From the NCBI GenBank assembly GCA_030066455.1, contig JASJBQ010000116.1, positions 1 through 10,335 on the forward strand: a DNA stretch of 10,335 nt. The letters run 5' to 3'. A model generated the notes under the pieces. The model did no database searches. It had not been told where the DNA came from and saw only the letters and a list, made by a program, of their open reading frames with translations. The position numbers were made by a program, and so were the translations under genes. Each line of letters starts with the position of its first letter. Positions within the stretch are counted from its first letter, which is position 1. This DNA is from Desulfobacterales bacterium. GTDB lineage: Bacteria; Desulfobacterota; Desulfobacteria; Desulfobacterales; UBA5852. Below are positions 1-7,583 of the stretch, piece after piece.

Positions 1-1367
1 CCCGGCGAGCTGCGGATGGTGATGTCGCCGCCGTGGGCGCGGGCCACGGCGCGCGCCAGGCTGAGGCCCAGGCCACTGCCGGAAGCGGCGCGGCTGGGAT
101 CACAGCGGTAGAAGCGCTCGAAAACGCGTTCCCGGTCTTCGGCGGCAATGCCGATGCCCGTATCGTGGAAATCGATCCGTGCGCCGCCGTCGGGCGTGGC
201 CTCGAGCGCGACATTGACCCGCCCGCCGCTCGGGGTGTAGCGAATCGCGTTGTCCAGCAGGTTGGCGATCATGCGTTGCAGCATCCGGGCGTCGCCCTTC
301 ACCCGCGCGTTCGTCGCCGCCGCGAAGGTAAGCCGCAGTTGTTTGTCGGCTGCCGTGGTTTCGAACAAAAGAACGGCATCGCCCACCAGGGCCTCCAGGG
401 CGATGGCTTCCGGACGGATTTCACGGACGCCGGCCTCGGCCCGCGAAATGAACAGCATGGCGTTGATCATTTCCAGCAGCCGGTCGCATTCCTCGATGGT
501 GCTGGCGGCCATGTTCTCGTAATCGTCATCGGACTGGGCCGTGGTCAGCGTGATTTCGGCCAGCCCCCGGATGCGGGTCACCGGGCTTTTGAGGTCGTGG
601 GCGATGTTGTCGCTCATTTCGCCAATGCCGCGGATCAGGGTCTGGATGCGGTCGAGCATGTGGTTCAGGGTCCCGGCCAGCTGGTCGATTTCGTCCTGCC
701 GGCCGGTGATTGGCGCCCGGGTTTTCAGGTCACCGTCCGAAATCTTGCGGGCGGCGGCAGCGATCCCGCCCACCCCGGAGAGGGCGCGTCGGGCCAGGAA
801 CCACCCGATAACGACCGCCAGCAGGAACATGCTGCCGATCGTGGCCAGAAACAGGCGCTGAAAGGCGGTGATCAGCCGGATTTCATCCGTCAGCGAGTGG
901 CCCAGCTGCATGATGACGCCCGGGCCGATAGTCCCGTAGATGATGCGCAGACTGGCCCGCCGCTCATCCAGCATCACGGTTTCGATCACCGGGCGGCCGC
1001 CGGTGAGCAGCCTGCGGATGGCCTCGGCGTTCACCCCGACACCCTGCCAGTAATCGCTGCCGGCGGTCGTGAACTCGGTGCCAAAGCGCGAAAGAAGCCG
1101 GATCAGGCGTTTTTCCTCCCCTCCCGACAGGGCGTCCATGGCCGCGATCTGCTGCACCCCTGCAATACCCTCCAACTGCATGATACCGCTGAAGGCGGTC
1201 AGCTGACGGCGCAGGTTCCCGTCAGTCTGCTCGCGCAGGACGTCGATGATCAGATAGTAGAAAATGACGAACGCCAGGCAGGAGGAGAGGGCGAAGATGC
1301 CGGCGTACCAGAGGGTCAGGCGGAAAGCCAGCGAACGGCTAAGAACGCTCAGGCGTTTTAAGAACAT
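1..1367 (-). CDS. HAMP-containing sensor histidine kinase (CusS-like class), C-terminus cut by window edge
   Basis: Inner-membrane sensor kinase expected to phosphorylate the response regulator encoded just upstream. My reading of the minus strand from ATG at 1367 gives 455 residues. They show a first membrane segment at about 19-41, a periplasmic loop at 42-168, a second membrane segment at about 170-192, HAMP at about 192-245, and a HisKA H-box with phosphoacceptor His257 in AHDLKSP. The ATPase has N-box Asn369/Asn373, G1 box DTGIGI at 402-407, an F-box around ERVFERFY, and G2 box GSGLGLS at 430-436. The sequence stops at the window edge shortly after the HGGDI motif, so probably only about 10-25 residues are missing. 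The start lies 29 bp inside the regulator gene, implying translational coupling; its ribosome site is weak. The layout resembles CusS/QseC-type kinases, but the periplasmic loop shows no obvious metal-binding cluster, so the signal is unknown. Confidence 0.93.
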   Translation of the reverse strand, partial: MFLKRLSVLSRSLAFRLTLWYAGIFALSSCLAFVIFYYLIIDVLREQTDGNLRRQLTAFSGIMQLEGIAGVQQIAAMDALSGGEEKRLIRLLSRFGTEFTTAGSDYWQGVGVNAEAIRRLLTGGRPVIETVMLDERRASLRIIYGTIGPGVIMQLGHSLTDEIRLITAFQRLFLATIGSMFLLAVVIGWFLARRALSGVGGIAAAARKISDGDLKTRAPITGRQDEIDQLAGTLNHMLDRIQTLIRGIGEMSDNIAHDLKSPVTRIRGLAEITLTTAQSDDDYENMAASTIEECDRLLEMINAMLFISRAEAGVREIRPEAIALEALVGDAVLLFETTAADKQLRLTFAAATNARVKGDARMLQRMIANLLDNAIRYTPSGGRVNVALEATPDGGARIDFHDTGIGIAAEDRERVFERFYRCDPSRAASGSGLGLSLARAVARAHGGDITIRSSP

Positions 1368-2022
1368 AACCGACCCCGCGGACGGTGTGGATCATTTTGG
1401 TGTCGAAGCCCTTGTCGACCTTTTCCCGCAGATGGTAGATGCGCGATTCGACCACATTGGTCTGGGGATCGAAGTGGTAGTCCCAGACGTGCTCCATGAT
1501 CATGGTCTTGGAGACCACCTTGCCGGTGTTGCGCATCAGATACTCGAGCAGGGAGAACTCCAGGGGCTGCAGTTCGATCTTGCGGCCCTGACGGAAGACT
1601 TCGCGGGTGATGAGATTCATGCTCAACTCCCCGGCCTTGAGTTGGGTGGGCTCGGCGGCCCCGCTGCTGCGGCGCATGAGCGCCTGCAGGCGGGCCAGGA
1701 GCTCCGAGAAGGCAAAGGGTTTGGTGAGATAATCGTCGCTGCCGGTCTGCAGCCCGGTCACCTTGTCTTCCGTCGACGCGCGGGCGCTGAGAATGATGAC
1801 CGGCGTGCTCCGGTGGTGGCGGCGCATTTCCTGGATGAGCTCCAGTCCGCTGCGCCGCGGCAGCATGACGTCGATGATGGCGGCATCGTAGGGTTCGGTC
1901 AGCGCGAGGTGCAGGCCGTTTTCACCGTCTTCGGCGTGGTCGACGGCATAGCCCTCGGCTTTGAGTCCCTTGACGACAAATGAGGCGATCTTGACGTCGT
2001 CCTCGACGAGCAGAATACGCAT
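1339..2022 (-). CDS. OmpR/PhoB-family response regulator (CusR-like)
   Basis: DNA-binding response regulator of 227 residues, a normal length for the OmpR family. The receiver domain (about 1-115) has the acidic pair Asp8/Asp9, phosphoacceptor Asp51 in IIDVMLP, the switch residue Ser79 in place of the commoner Thr, and conserved Lys101 in KPFAFSELLAR. A winged-helix output domain occupies about 128-225 and ends with the typical TVRGVGYVL motif. The ATG at 2022 follows AAAGGGAG at a spacing of 5, a convincing ribosome site. The 3' end overlaps the downstream kinase start by 29 bp, a standard regulator-kinase operon order. The KPFAFSELLAR segment is most like CusR/CopR/IrlR-type regulators of metal or envelope stress, but no metal-resistance gene is visible here, so the regulon is not assigned. 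Confidence 0.96.
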   Translation of the reverse strand: MRILLVEDDVKIASFVVKGLKAEGYAVDHAEDGENGLHLALTEPYDAAIIDVMLPRRSGLELIQEMRRHHRSTPVIILSARASTEDKVTGLQTGSDDYLTKPFAFSELLARLQALMRRSSGAAEPTQLKAGELSMNLITREVFRQGRKIELQPLEFSLLEYLMRNTGKVVSKTMIMEHVWDYHFDPQTNVVESRIYHLREKVDKGFDTKMIHTVRGVGYVLKTPERS

Positions 2023-2104
2023 GTCGGCTCCCTTTCAGCCAGGTGGCGATCAATCTTCAAACTTCCTGCGTCAAGGCAGCGTCCGTTTACCTGGTCCGGT
2101 TCTT

Positions 2105-2185
2105 GATCGGGATCGGTATCGCTATCGGAATCGGATGATCCAGCACTTCAGCGAGACGCGATCCCGATGCCGATACCGATCCCGA
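2105..2185. repeat. Degenerate hexamer repeat forming a long imperfect hairpin
   Basis: The left arm is five tandem hexamers at 2105-2134 (GATCGG, GATCGG, TATCGC, TATCGG, AATCGG). The right arm is four at 2160-2183 (GATCCC, GATGCC, GATACC, GATCCC). Bases 2107-2121 pair perfectly with 2171-2185 (15 bp). Pairing continues imperfectly inward for about 12 more positions, leaving a loop of about 25 nt. Neither side is followed by a T-tract, so this is not a classical intrinsic terminator. It sits between the reductase stop and the start of the downstream regulator, both on the minus strand. It may be an REP-like intergenic repeat, an mRNA-stabilising hairpin or a protein-binding site. Confidence 0.75.
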
Positions 2186-2209
2186 GCGAGTCCGGCGGGG
2201 CACGGGGGC

Positions 2210-2229
2210 CATCCCGCTCATGCGGGATG
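2210..2229 (-). other. Perfect 8-bp hairpin spanning the reductase stop codon
   Basis: CATCCCGC at 2210-2217 pairs exactly with GCGGGATG at 2222-2229 around a TCAT tetraloop. The reductase stop codon (2218-2220) lies in the loop. No T-tract follows on the minus strand, so it could only be part of a factor-dependent terminator or a 3'-end stabiliser. Function is inferred only from position. Confidence 0.4.
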
Positions 2230-2880
2230 CACGGCCTGCCTGAATGTCTCCAGGCCGAGCCGGTCGATCATCTGGCCGATGCGCTCGCCCTTCTTGCCGT
2301 TTTCGCGGTAGTAGTCGATAATCCGGTCGATCATCGCCAAGGCGGCGTCGTCGTCCAATTCTTCGGCCATGTGGTCGGCCAGGCGCGGTTTCTTGGCGCC
2401 GTTGCCGCCGGCGGTCACGGTCCAGCCCTTTTTTTTGCCCATCAGCGCAATGTCCTTGATGCAATTCTCAGCACAATTGTTGGTACACCCGCTGACGCCC
2501 ATCTTCATTTTGTTGGGCAGTTCCATGCCATGGAAACGGTCGTCGAGCCGCATGCCCATCGCCAGGCTGTCCTGGAGGCCCAGGCGGCAATAATCCGTCC
2601 CCGGACAGACTTTGATGCTGCGCACGCAAAGGCCGACGGCATGGCCGGGGACCATGCCCAGGTCGGCCCAGATTTGATCGATGTCCTCTTCCCGCAGACC
2701 GATGATGGCGATCCGCGCGGCACTGGTAAGCTTCAGGGCCTGGCAGTCGTATTTCTCGGCCACGTCGGCAATGGTGCGCAGCTGGGCCGGGGTGGTCATA
2801 CCGCAGGGGATGTGGGGGGCGATGGCATAGGTTTGCTTGTCGCGCTGCAGGATGGTTCCCTTTTCTCCAAGTTTGAGCAT
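2218..2880 (-). CDS. Small siroheme/[4Fe-4S] sulfite (nitrite) reductase, P590-like
   Basis: Predicted cytoplasmic hemoprotein of 220 residues, matching the roughly 218-residue low-molecular-weight assimilatory-type sulfite reductase described from Desulfovibrio vulgaris. The family carries one siroheme coupled to one [4Fe-4S] cluster and reduces sulfite to sulfide (or nitrite to ammonia) with six electrons. An N-terminal ferrite-like half-domain covers about 10-75, including TSAARIAIIGL. The cluster/siroheme ligands follow as Cys92-x5-Cys98 (CPGTDYC) and Cys132-x3-Cys136 (GCTNNC). An extra Cys140 follows, and a helical C-terminal tail runs from about 170 to 220. The ATG at 2880 is preceded by TGAGGA at a suitable spacing. 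No flavoprotein or ferredoxin partner is adjacent, so the electron donor is unknown. It lies upstream of and on the same strand as the two-component pair, separated by 195 bp with a hairpin. The physiological substrate cannot be read from sequence. Confidence 0.9.
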   Translation of the reverse strand: MLKLGEKGTILQRDKQTYAIAPHIPCGMTTPAQLRTIADVAEKYDCQALKLTSAARIAIIGLREEDIDQIWADLGMVPGHAVGLCVRSIKVCPGTDYCRLGLQDSLAMGMRLDDRFHGMELPNKMKMGVSGCTNNCAENCIKDIALMGKKKGWTVTAGGNGAKKPRLADHMAEELDDDAALAMIDRIIDYYRENGKKGERIGQMIDRLGLETFRQAVHPA

Positions 2881-3004
2881 AATGATTCCTCACTTTTTAT
2901 CGGGTCTGATATGAATACGGGCTTTGCGAATGCGGCATACTAACCTGTTTCGCGGCCGTTTTCAAACCCTACCCGGAGACCCGCAGCCTTCCGTTTCGTC
3001 GGAT

Positions 3005-3032
3005 AATGGTTTATACACAATCCGCAACCATT
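3005..3032. promoter_or_regulatory. Operator-like inverted repeat upstream of the transpeptidase
   Basis: AATGGTT at 3005-3011 and AACCATT at 3026-3032 are perfect inverted 7-mers separated by 14 bp. The half-sites are therefore 21 bp apart centre to centre, about two helical turns. The spacer holds TATACA (3012-3017), a weak -10-like hexamer without a convincing -35. The site lies in the divergent region between the reductase and transpeptidase genes. Arm length and spacing fit a dimeric repressor site, but chance is possible. Confidence 0.3.
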
Positions 3033-3095
3033 GTTGCCGCCCGACGCGGCTGCAGCCCAGAGGGGGCTGGGCCGCACGGCTGGAAAAGACTTCAA

Positions 3096-4790
3096 ATGCA
3101 CAGGACGGTTGAGAGCATGCGTTTAATGGTTTGGCTGGGGATTGCCCTCGCCATGGTGGGCATGACCGGGAGCGGCGCTGAAGCCGCTTTTCCCGAAACG
3201 CCCGAAAGCCTGCGGGAGGCCGTCGCCGGCCTCCAGTTGGCGGACGACCGCTACGACCCGGGGGAAGCGTTGCTGCGTTTTTACGCGCAGCGCGCCTTTC
3301 AGCCGGCCTGGCAGGACCCGGCCCACGTCAGGGCCATGGTGACCGCCGTCCGGGCCGCCGAGACCCACGGTCTTGATCCCGAGGCTTTTCATCTAACGAC
3401 CCTTCGGCGAAAGGCCGACCAGGGTCCGTCCGTCGCCCCGGTTGCGGGGCACCAGGATGCCCATCTGGACATCCTGCTCAGCGCCAGTTTTCTGCGGCTG
3501 GCGCATGCGCTGGCTCATGGACGCGTCGACCCCGTCCGCCTCAATCCGGACTGGAACTTCCCGCCGTCGGACGCCGGCATCGAGGCGGCCGAACTGCTGA
3601 CGGCGGCGCTGGCGGACGGGCGGATTCGGGCGCACCTCGATGCGCAGGCGCCGTCGCATCCGCTGTACCGGCGTTTGCGCACCGCGCTGGCCAACTATCG
3701 CCGGATCGCCGCGGCAGGGGGTTGGGGCCCGATCCCGGAAGGGCCCCTTCTGGAAGTCGGCCGTCGCGACCCCCGTGTGCCGCTGGTAAGAGAGCGGCTG
3801 AACCTGAGCGGTGATCTGAGCGTCGACACCGACGGCGACCCCCTCGTATACGATCGGCCGCTCGCGCGCGCGGTGCTGCGTTTCCAGGAAAGGACCCGGG
3901 TCGATCGGGAGAGCGCCCCGGGCGACGACGAATACGGTGAGGTCGACGAGGCCACCCTGGAGGCGTTGAATGTTTCGGTCGCAGACCGTATCCGCCAGCT
4001 GCGGGTCAACCTGGAACGCTGCCGCTGGCTATTCCATGACCAGCCGGCTTCGTTCATCCTGGTCGACATGGCCGGTTATCGGGGATATCTCTTCAAGGAT
4101 GACGAGATCGTCTGGCGGGCCCGGATCCAGGTGGGCGATATCTACCGCATGACCCCGTCCTTTCGCTCGGCCGTCACCCGCATCGAGTTCAACCCCACCT
4201 GGACGGTGCCGCAGGGCATTCTGCACAAGACGATCCTCCCCAAGATCAAGAAGGATCGTGCCTACCTGGAAAGGCAGCACATGCAGGTGTTCGATCGCGA
4301 CCGCCGCCCGGTCGACCCGGCCACGATAGACTGGCAGCGCTATACGGCCGCCAGTTTGCCCTACCGCATCGTCCAGTCGCCGGGAGCGCACAACGCCGTG
4401 GGGCGGGTCAAGTTCATCATGCCCAACAAGCACTTCATCTTCCTGCACGACACGCCGCACAAAACCAAGTTCGGGCAGACCGACCGTGCGTTCAGCGCGG
4501 GGTGCATCCGGGTCGACAAGCCATTCAAACTGGCCAAGCGCTTGCTCGACAGCCCCGCCGACCCATGGACCATCGGCCGCATTCGGGAGATCCTCGCCAC
4601 CGGGCAGACGAAAAGATTTCGACCGGTCAGCCCCATGCCCGTCATGATGGTCTATTTCACGGCCATGGTGGACGACCAGGGGCAGGTACATTTCCGCGAG
4701 GACGTCTACGCGCGCGACGCGGCCGTGGTGGAGGCGCTCGATCGGCCCGATGGGCCCGCAAAGCCGAGAACGCCTCATTCGGCGGGATAA
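3096..4790 (+). CDS. L,D-transpeptidase, YcbB/LdtD type
   Basis: Exported cell-wall enzyme that forms 3-3 peptidoglycan cross-links using a cysteine nucleophile. From ATG 3096 it has 564 residues, close to the roughly 600 of E. coli LdtD. A signal peptide (hydrophobic core about 10-22, then SGAEAA) is followed by an LdtD-type scaffold region at about 35-210. A peptidoglycan-binding-like segment lies at about 225-295, and the YkuD catalytic domain at about 318-490. The signature His451 (FLHDTP) and Cys470 in SAGCIRV are both present. A C-terminal tail carries VYFTAMVDDQG. The start is uncertain: 3096 follows GGAAAAG at about 8 nt. ATG 3117 would still encode the signal peptide, whereas a frame opening at 3006 would place about 30 extra, non-signal-like residues in front. 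The gene overlaps the convergent lipoprotein gene by 16 bp. Family assignment is firm; the cellular role is from family knowledge. Confidence 0.93.
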   Translation: MHRTVESMRLMVWLGIALAMVGMTGSGAEAAFPETPESLREAVAGLQLADDRYDPGEALLRFYAQRAFQPAWQDPAHVRAMVTAVRAAETHGLDPEAFHLTTLRRKADQGPSVAPVAGHQDAHLDILLSASFLRLAHALAHGRVDPVRLNPDWNFPPSDAGIEAAELLTAALADGRIRAHLDAQAPSHPLYRRLRTALANYRRIAAAGGWGPIPEGPLLEVGRRDPRVPLVRERLNLSGDLSVDTDGDPLVYDRPLARAVLRFQERTRVDRESAPGDDEYGEVDEATLEALNVSVADRIRQLRVNLERCRWLFHDQPASFILVDMAGYRGYLFKDDEIVWRARIQVGDIYRMTPSFRSAVTRIEFNPTWTVPQGILHKTILPKIKKDRAYLERQHMQVFDRDRRPVDPATIDWQRYTAASLPYRIVQSPGAHNAVGRVKFIMPNKHFIFLHDTPHKTKFGQTDRAFSAGCIRVDKPFKLAKRLLDSPADPWTIGRIREILATGQTKRFRPVSPMPVMMVYFTAMVDDQGQVHFREDVYARDAAVVEALDRPDGPAKPRTPHSAG

Positions 4791-5491
4791 ATCCAATCCG
4801 GGCGGCCCTTCAGCCTGATGGCCACGTCACTGAACCAGACCCTGAAACCATCGGGGCCGTGATGATCGAGGGAGATCAAGAGCGGTCCCAGACGCCGGTG
4901 GTCTTCCCAGGTGCTCATGCGGGTCGGCCGCACATCGCCGCCGCGGCGGTAGACCCATTCGGCGATCTGCCCGTCGATGTCGATAAAGAGTTCGTAGACA
5001 TCCCCCGGGGTATAGCCGCCCGTGCTCGGATAGCGCACTTCGATGCGGCGGGCTTCGCCCCCGCCAATGGGACGCCGGGCACGGCCCTGATCCTCGACCT
5101 CGGCCGTCTGGTCCCAGACCAGGTGCAGCGGAAACAGGAGCCAGTAGCGGTCGTTGACGAACTTGGCGTCCAGGTCGCGCTGCCCGCTGTCCGCGGCGTC
5201 GGCCGCCAGGGGATGGAAAAACGTCACGGCCTCGGACGGGCGGTCCGCCCCGTAGACGACTTCCCCGCTGGCGGGCGTCCACAACCAGGACCGACGGACC
5301 TGCTTGGCGCCGACCCGGGCGTTGAACGTGAAACGGAGGGCTTCGACCTGACCGAAGCCGTCGATGCCGTAGGTCCGGGCGATCTCGCGGCGGACGTCGG
5401 CGCCAGCTTTGCGGGCCTGCGACGCGCAGCCCCAGACGAGCGCGGCCGTCAGGACCGCCAGCATGAATGTGTACAGACGCTTGATTTTCAT
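4775..5491 (-). CDS. Predicted lipoprotein of unknown function
   Basis: A 238-residue protein with a lipoprotein signal peptide: basic MKIKR, a hydrophobic core, then VWGC with lipidated Cys22 (Trp at -2 is unusual but tolerable). After Cys22 comes ASQ, with no Asp at +2, which in gamma-proteobacterial rules would favour outer-membrane sorting. The mature part alternates aromatic and beta-strand-like stretches with several Trp (SWLWTP, YWLLFPLHLVWDQ, EWVYRRGG, VWFSDV) and a GYTPGDVYEL segment. This looks like a LolA/LolB-like or related beta-sheet fold, but I do not recognise a named family with certainty. The ATG at 5491 was chosen because GAGGAGGAG lies 7 nt upstream; an in-frame TTG at 5509 would place that site inside the gene. 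It is divergent from the heme sensor operon and convergent with the transpeptidase. Confidence 0.85.
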   Translation of the reverse strand: MKIKRLYTFMLAVLTAALVWGCASQARKAGADVRREIARTYGIDGFGQVEALRFTFNARVGAKQVRRSWLWTPASGEVVYGADRPSEAVTFFHPLAADAADSGQRDLDAKFVNDRYWLLFPLHLVWDQTAEVEDQGRARRPIGGGEARRIEVRYPSTGGYTPGDVYELFIDIDGQIAEWVYRRGGDVRPTRMSTWEDHRRLGPLLISLDHHGPDGFRVWFSDVAIRLKGRPDWIYPAE

Positions 5492-5621
5492 ATATACGCT
5501 CCTCCTCAAATTTGCGGGGAGCCGCAGCCGACGGCTACCCTCGCAGGAAACATTATGGTAGAAGTAAGGCGGCCAAAAGGAGAATCAAGCCGCCGGCAGG
5601 CGCCCGGTGTGATCGAACGTT

Positions 5622-7583
5622 ATGAAAAAACTGGCACTTAAAACGCAATTCCGGCTGGGGACCGGACTCATCCTGCTGGTGGTCTGCATCGCCACCTCGC
5701 TGGTGGTCTATTCGGTGGGCAAGCAGCAGGTGGAGGCCGACATCTACAAGGAGACCGAGATCTACATTGCCGCCGTGGAGGCCACGCGCACCTATGTGAA
5801 GGATGTGTTGCGCCCCCAGATGTATGCCCTGGTGCCGGGCGACCATTTCATCCCCGAGGCCATGTCGACCTCTTTCGTGGGGCGTGAGATCATGGGGCGG
5901 GTGCACGACCGCTTCAAAAATTTCCGCTACAAGCGCGCCGCCCTCAATCCGATCAACCCGATCAACAAGGCCGATGCCATCGAAACGGAACTGATCGCGC
6001 GCCTCAACCAGGAGCGCGGCACGCGGGAGTGGTCAGGGCTCATCGAAAGGCACGGGCGTTCCTTCTACGCCCGGTTCCGGGCCATCTACGCCGAGCCCGA
6101 ATGCCTGCGTTGCCACAGCCAACCGGCGGCGGCCCCCCCGGCCATCCTGGCGCGGTATCCCGACATGGACAGCGATTACAGCGACCGTATGGGCCAGGCC
6201 GTCGCCGCGGATGTGGTCTATATCCCCGTGGACATCGCGTTCACCAAGATCAAACGCCAGGCCTGGATGACCTTTGTTCTCGGCGGCGGGCTGCTTTTCA
6301 GCCTGATCGTGCTCTTCTACGCCCTGTTCAATTACACCGTCGTGACCGAGTTGAAAGGGCTGCTGCACAATTTCAAGAAACTGGTCGCCAAGCCCGGCGA
6401 CGCCTCCGAACCGGCCGATATCGAGGCCCACGGGGGAACCGACGAAATCGACCAGCTCAAAGATGCCTTTACCCATGTCGCCGGCGAGCTGCAGCAGACC
6501 CACGAGGAATTGAAGGCCTCGGAGTCCAAATACCGGCGTCTGTTCCAATCCTCCCGGGACCCCAATTTCATCTGGGATATGGAAAGACGTCTGGTCGACA
6601 TCAACGAGGCCGGGGTCCAGATGTTCGGGTTCAACGACAAGACCGAGGCGCTGGCCATCGAGACCGGGCATCAGCTTTTCTGGGACTGGCAAGCGGGGGA
6701 CACGCTCTTCGGTGTGATCGAGGATCAGGGATTCGTCAAGGAATACGAGATTTCACTGGTCAATCGCTGGGGCTCCCGTCTGGACGCCCTCGTCACGGCC
6801 AACCTGAAGACGGATGAAACCGGTACGGCGGAGGGCTTCGAAGGCATCATCCGGGATGTCACCGACCGGCGCAAGCTGGAAAAACATCTCGCCCGGACCG
6901 AAAAGCTGGCCGCCATCGGGCAGCTGGCCGCCGGGGTGGCGCATGAGATCAACAACCCGCTGGGGGTGATCAAATGCTACGCCAACCTGATTTCCAAGAA
7001 CACGGCCGACACCGAACAGGTGAAGACGGACGCCGGTGTTATCAAAAAACACACCAAGGCCTGCTCCACGATCGTCGAAGACCTGCTCAATTTCGCCCGG
7101 GTGCAGGAAACGCAGAAAACCATGGTCGACATTCACCCCGGCATCGAGGCGGTGGTTTCGATTCTGGAACCCCAGTTTCAAAAGCAGGACATCGCGATTA
7201 CACGCCACTTTTCCGCTGACCTGCCCCGTGTGCTGATCGACGAGGAGAAAATGAAGCAGGTCTACATGAATCTCCTGCTGAATGCCAGACAGGCCATGGA
7301 CCAGGCGGGTGAAATTACAATCGCCACGGGCGTGGACCGCGCGGCCAACACGCTGACCGTGGACATCGCCGACACCGGTGCGGGCATACCGCCCGACAAG
7401 CGCGAACAGATTTTCGACCCTTTTTTCACCACCAAGAAAACCGGCCAGGGCACCGGCTTGGGACTATCCATCAGCTACGGGATCATCCAGGAGCACGGCG
7501 GCGACATTCAGGTGGACAGCACGCCCGGGGCGGGCAGTTGCTTCCGCCTGATCCTGCCGCTGGATCGGGGAGACGCGCATTGA
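5622..7583 (+). CDS. DUF3365/Tll0287-like c-type heme sensor histidine kinase with PAS domain
   Basis: Inner-membrane kinase of 653 residues, first gene of a two-gene operon. Membrane segment 1 is at about 13-31, a periplasmic DUF3365-like domain at about 40-208, and membrane segment 2 at about 214-237. A HAMP-like linker covers about 240-296, PAS about 300-413, HisKA from about 420 with phosphoacceptor His441 (GVAHEINNPLG), and HATPase to the end. The ATPase has Asn550/Asn554, DTGAGIP at 584-590, FFTTK and GTGLGLS at 610-616. The periplasmic domain carries CLRCH at 161-165, a c-type heme attachment motif; members of this domain family are known to bind heme. A redox- or gas-responsive input is therefore likely, though the ligand is unknown. 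The kinase core is of the NtrB/ZraS type, matching its NtrC-type partner. An in-frame TGA lies four codons upstream, so ATG 5622 is the first possible start; its ribosome site is weak. Confidence 0.94.
   Translation: MKKLALKTQFRLGTGLILLVVCIATSLVVYSVGKQQVEADIYKETEIYIAAVEATRTYVKDVLRPQMYALVPGDHFIPEAMSTSFVGREIMGRVHDRFKNFRYKRAALNPINPINKADAIETELIARLNQERGTREWSGLIERHGRSFYARFRAIYAEPECLRCHSQPAAAPPAILARYPDMDSDYSDRMGQAVAADVVYIPVDIAFTKIKRQAWMTFVLGGGLLFSLIVLFYALFNYTVVTELKGLLHNFKKLVAKPGDASEPADIEAHGGTDEIDQLKDAFTHVAGELQQTHEELKASESKYRRLFQSSRDPNFIWDMERRLVDINEAGVQMFGFNDKTEALAIETGHQLFWDWQAGDTLFGVIEDQGFVKEYEISLVNRWGSRLDALVTANLKTDETGTAEGFEGIIRDVTDRRKLEKHLARTEKLAAIGQLAAGVAHEINNPLGVIKCYANLISKNTADTEQVKTDAGVIKKHTKACSTIVEDLLNFARVQETQKTMVDIHPGIEAVVSILEPQFQKQDIAITRHFSADLPRVLIDEEKMKQVYMNLLLNARQAMDQAGEITIATGVDRAANTLTVDIADTGAGIPPDKREQIFDPFFTTKKTGQGTGLGLSISYGIIQEHGGDIQVDSTPGAGSCFRLILPLDRGDAH

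Noticed and set aside
33..1361. Long plus-strand open frame of 442 codons
   Set aside because: It is antisense to a clear histidine kinase; the translation is low-complexity Gly/Ala/Asp/His-rich with no recognisable domain, as expected for a shadow in high-GC DNA.
3724..3747. GGGGCCC/GGGCCCC inverted repeat
   Set aside because: It falls within transpeptidase codons for a Gly/Pro-rich stretch, has no T-tract and no regulatory position; probably a composition effect.
5552..5578. Possible minus-strand sigma-70 promoter for the lipoprotein (CATAAT at 5557-5552, TTTTGG at 5578-5573)
   Set aside because: The spacer is only 15 bp and the -35 match is poor, so it is not strong enough to list.
5632..5647. 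TGGCAC-N5-ACGCA, a second sigma-54-like match
   Set aside because: It lies inside the first codons of the heme kinase gene and would start transcription within the coding region; the -12 half lacks TT, so chance is the better explanation.
7538..7579. Upstream ATG that would extend the NtrC-type regulator by 14 residues
   Set aside because: The extension is not receiver-like and overlaps the kinase by 46 bp, while TTG at 7580 has a good ribosome site and stop/start overlap.
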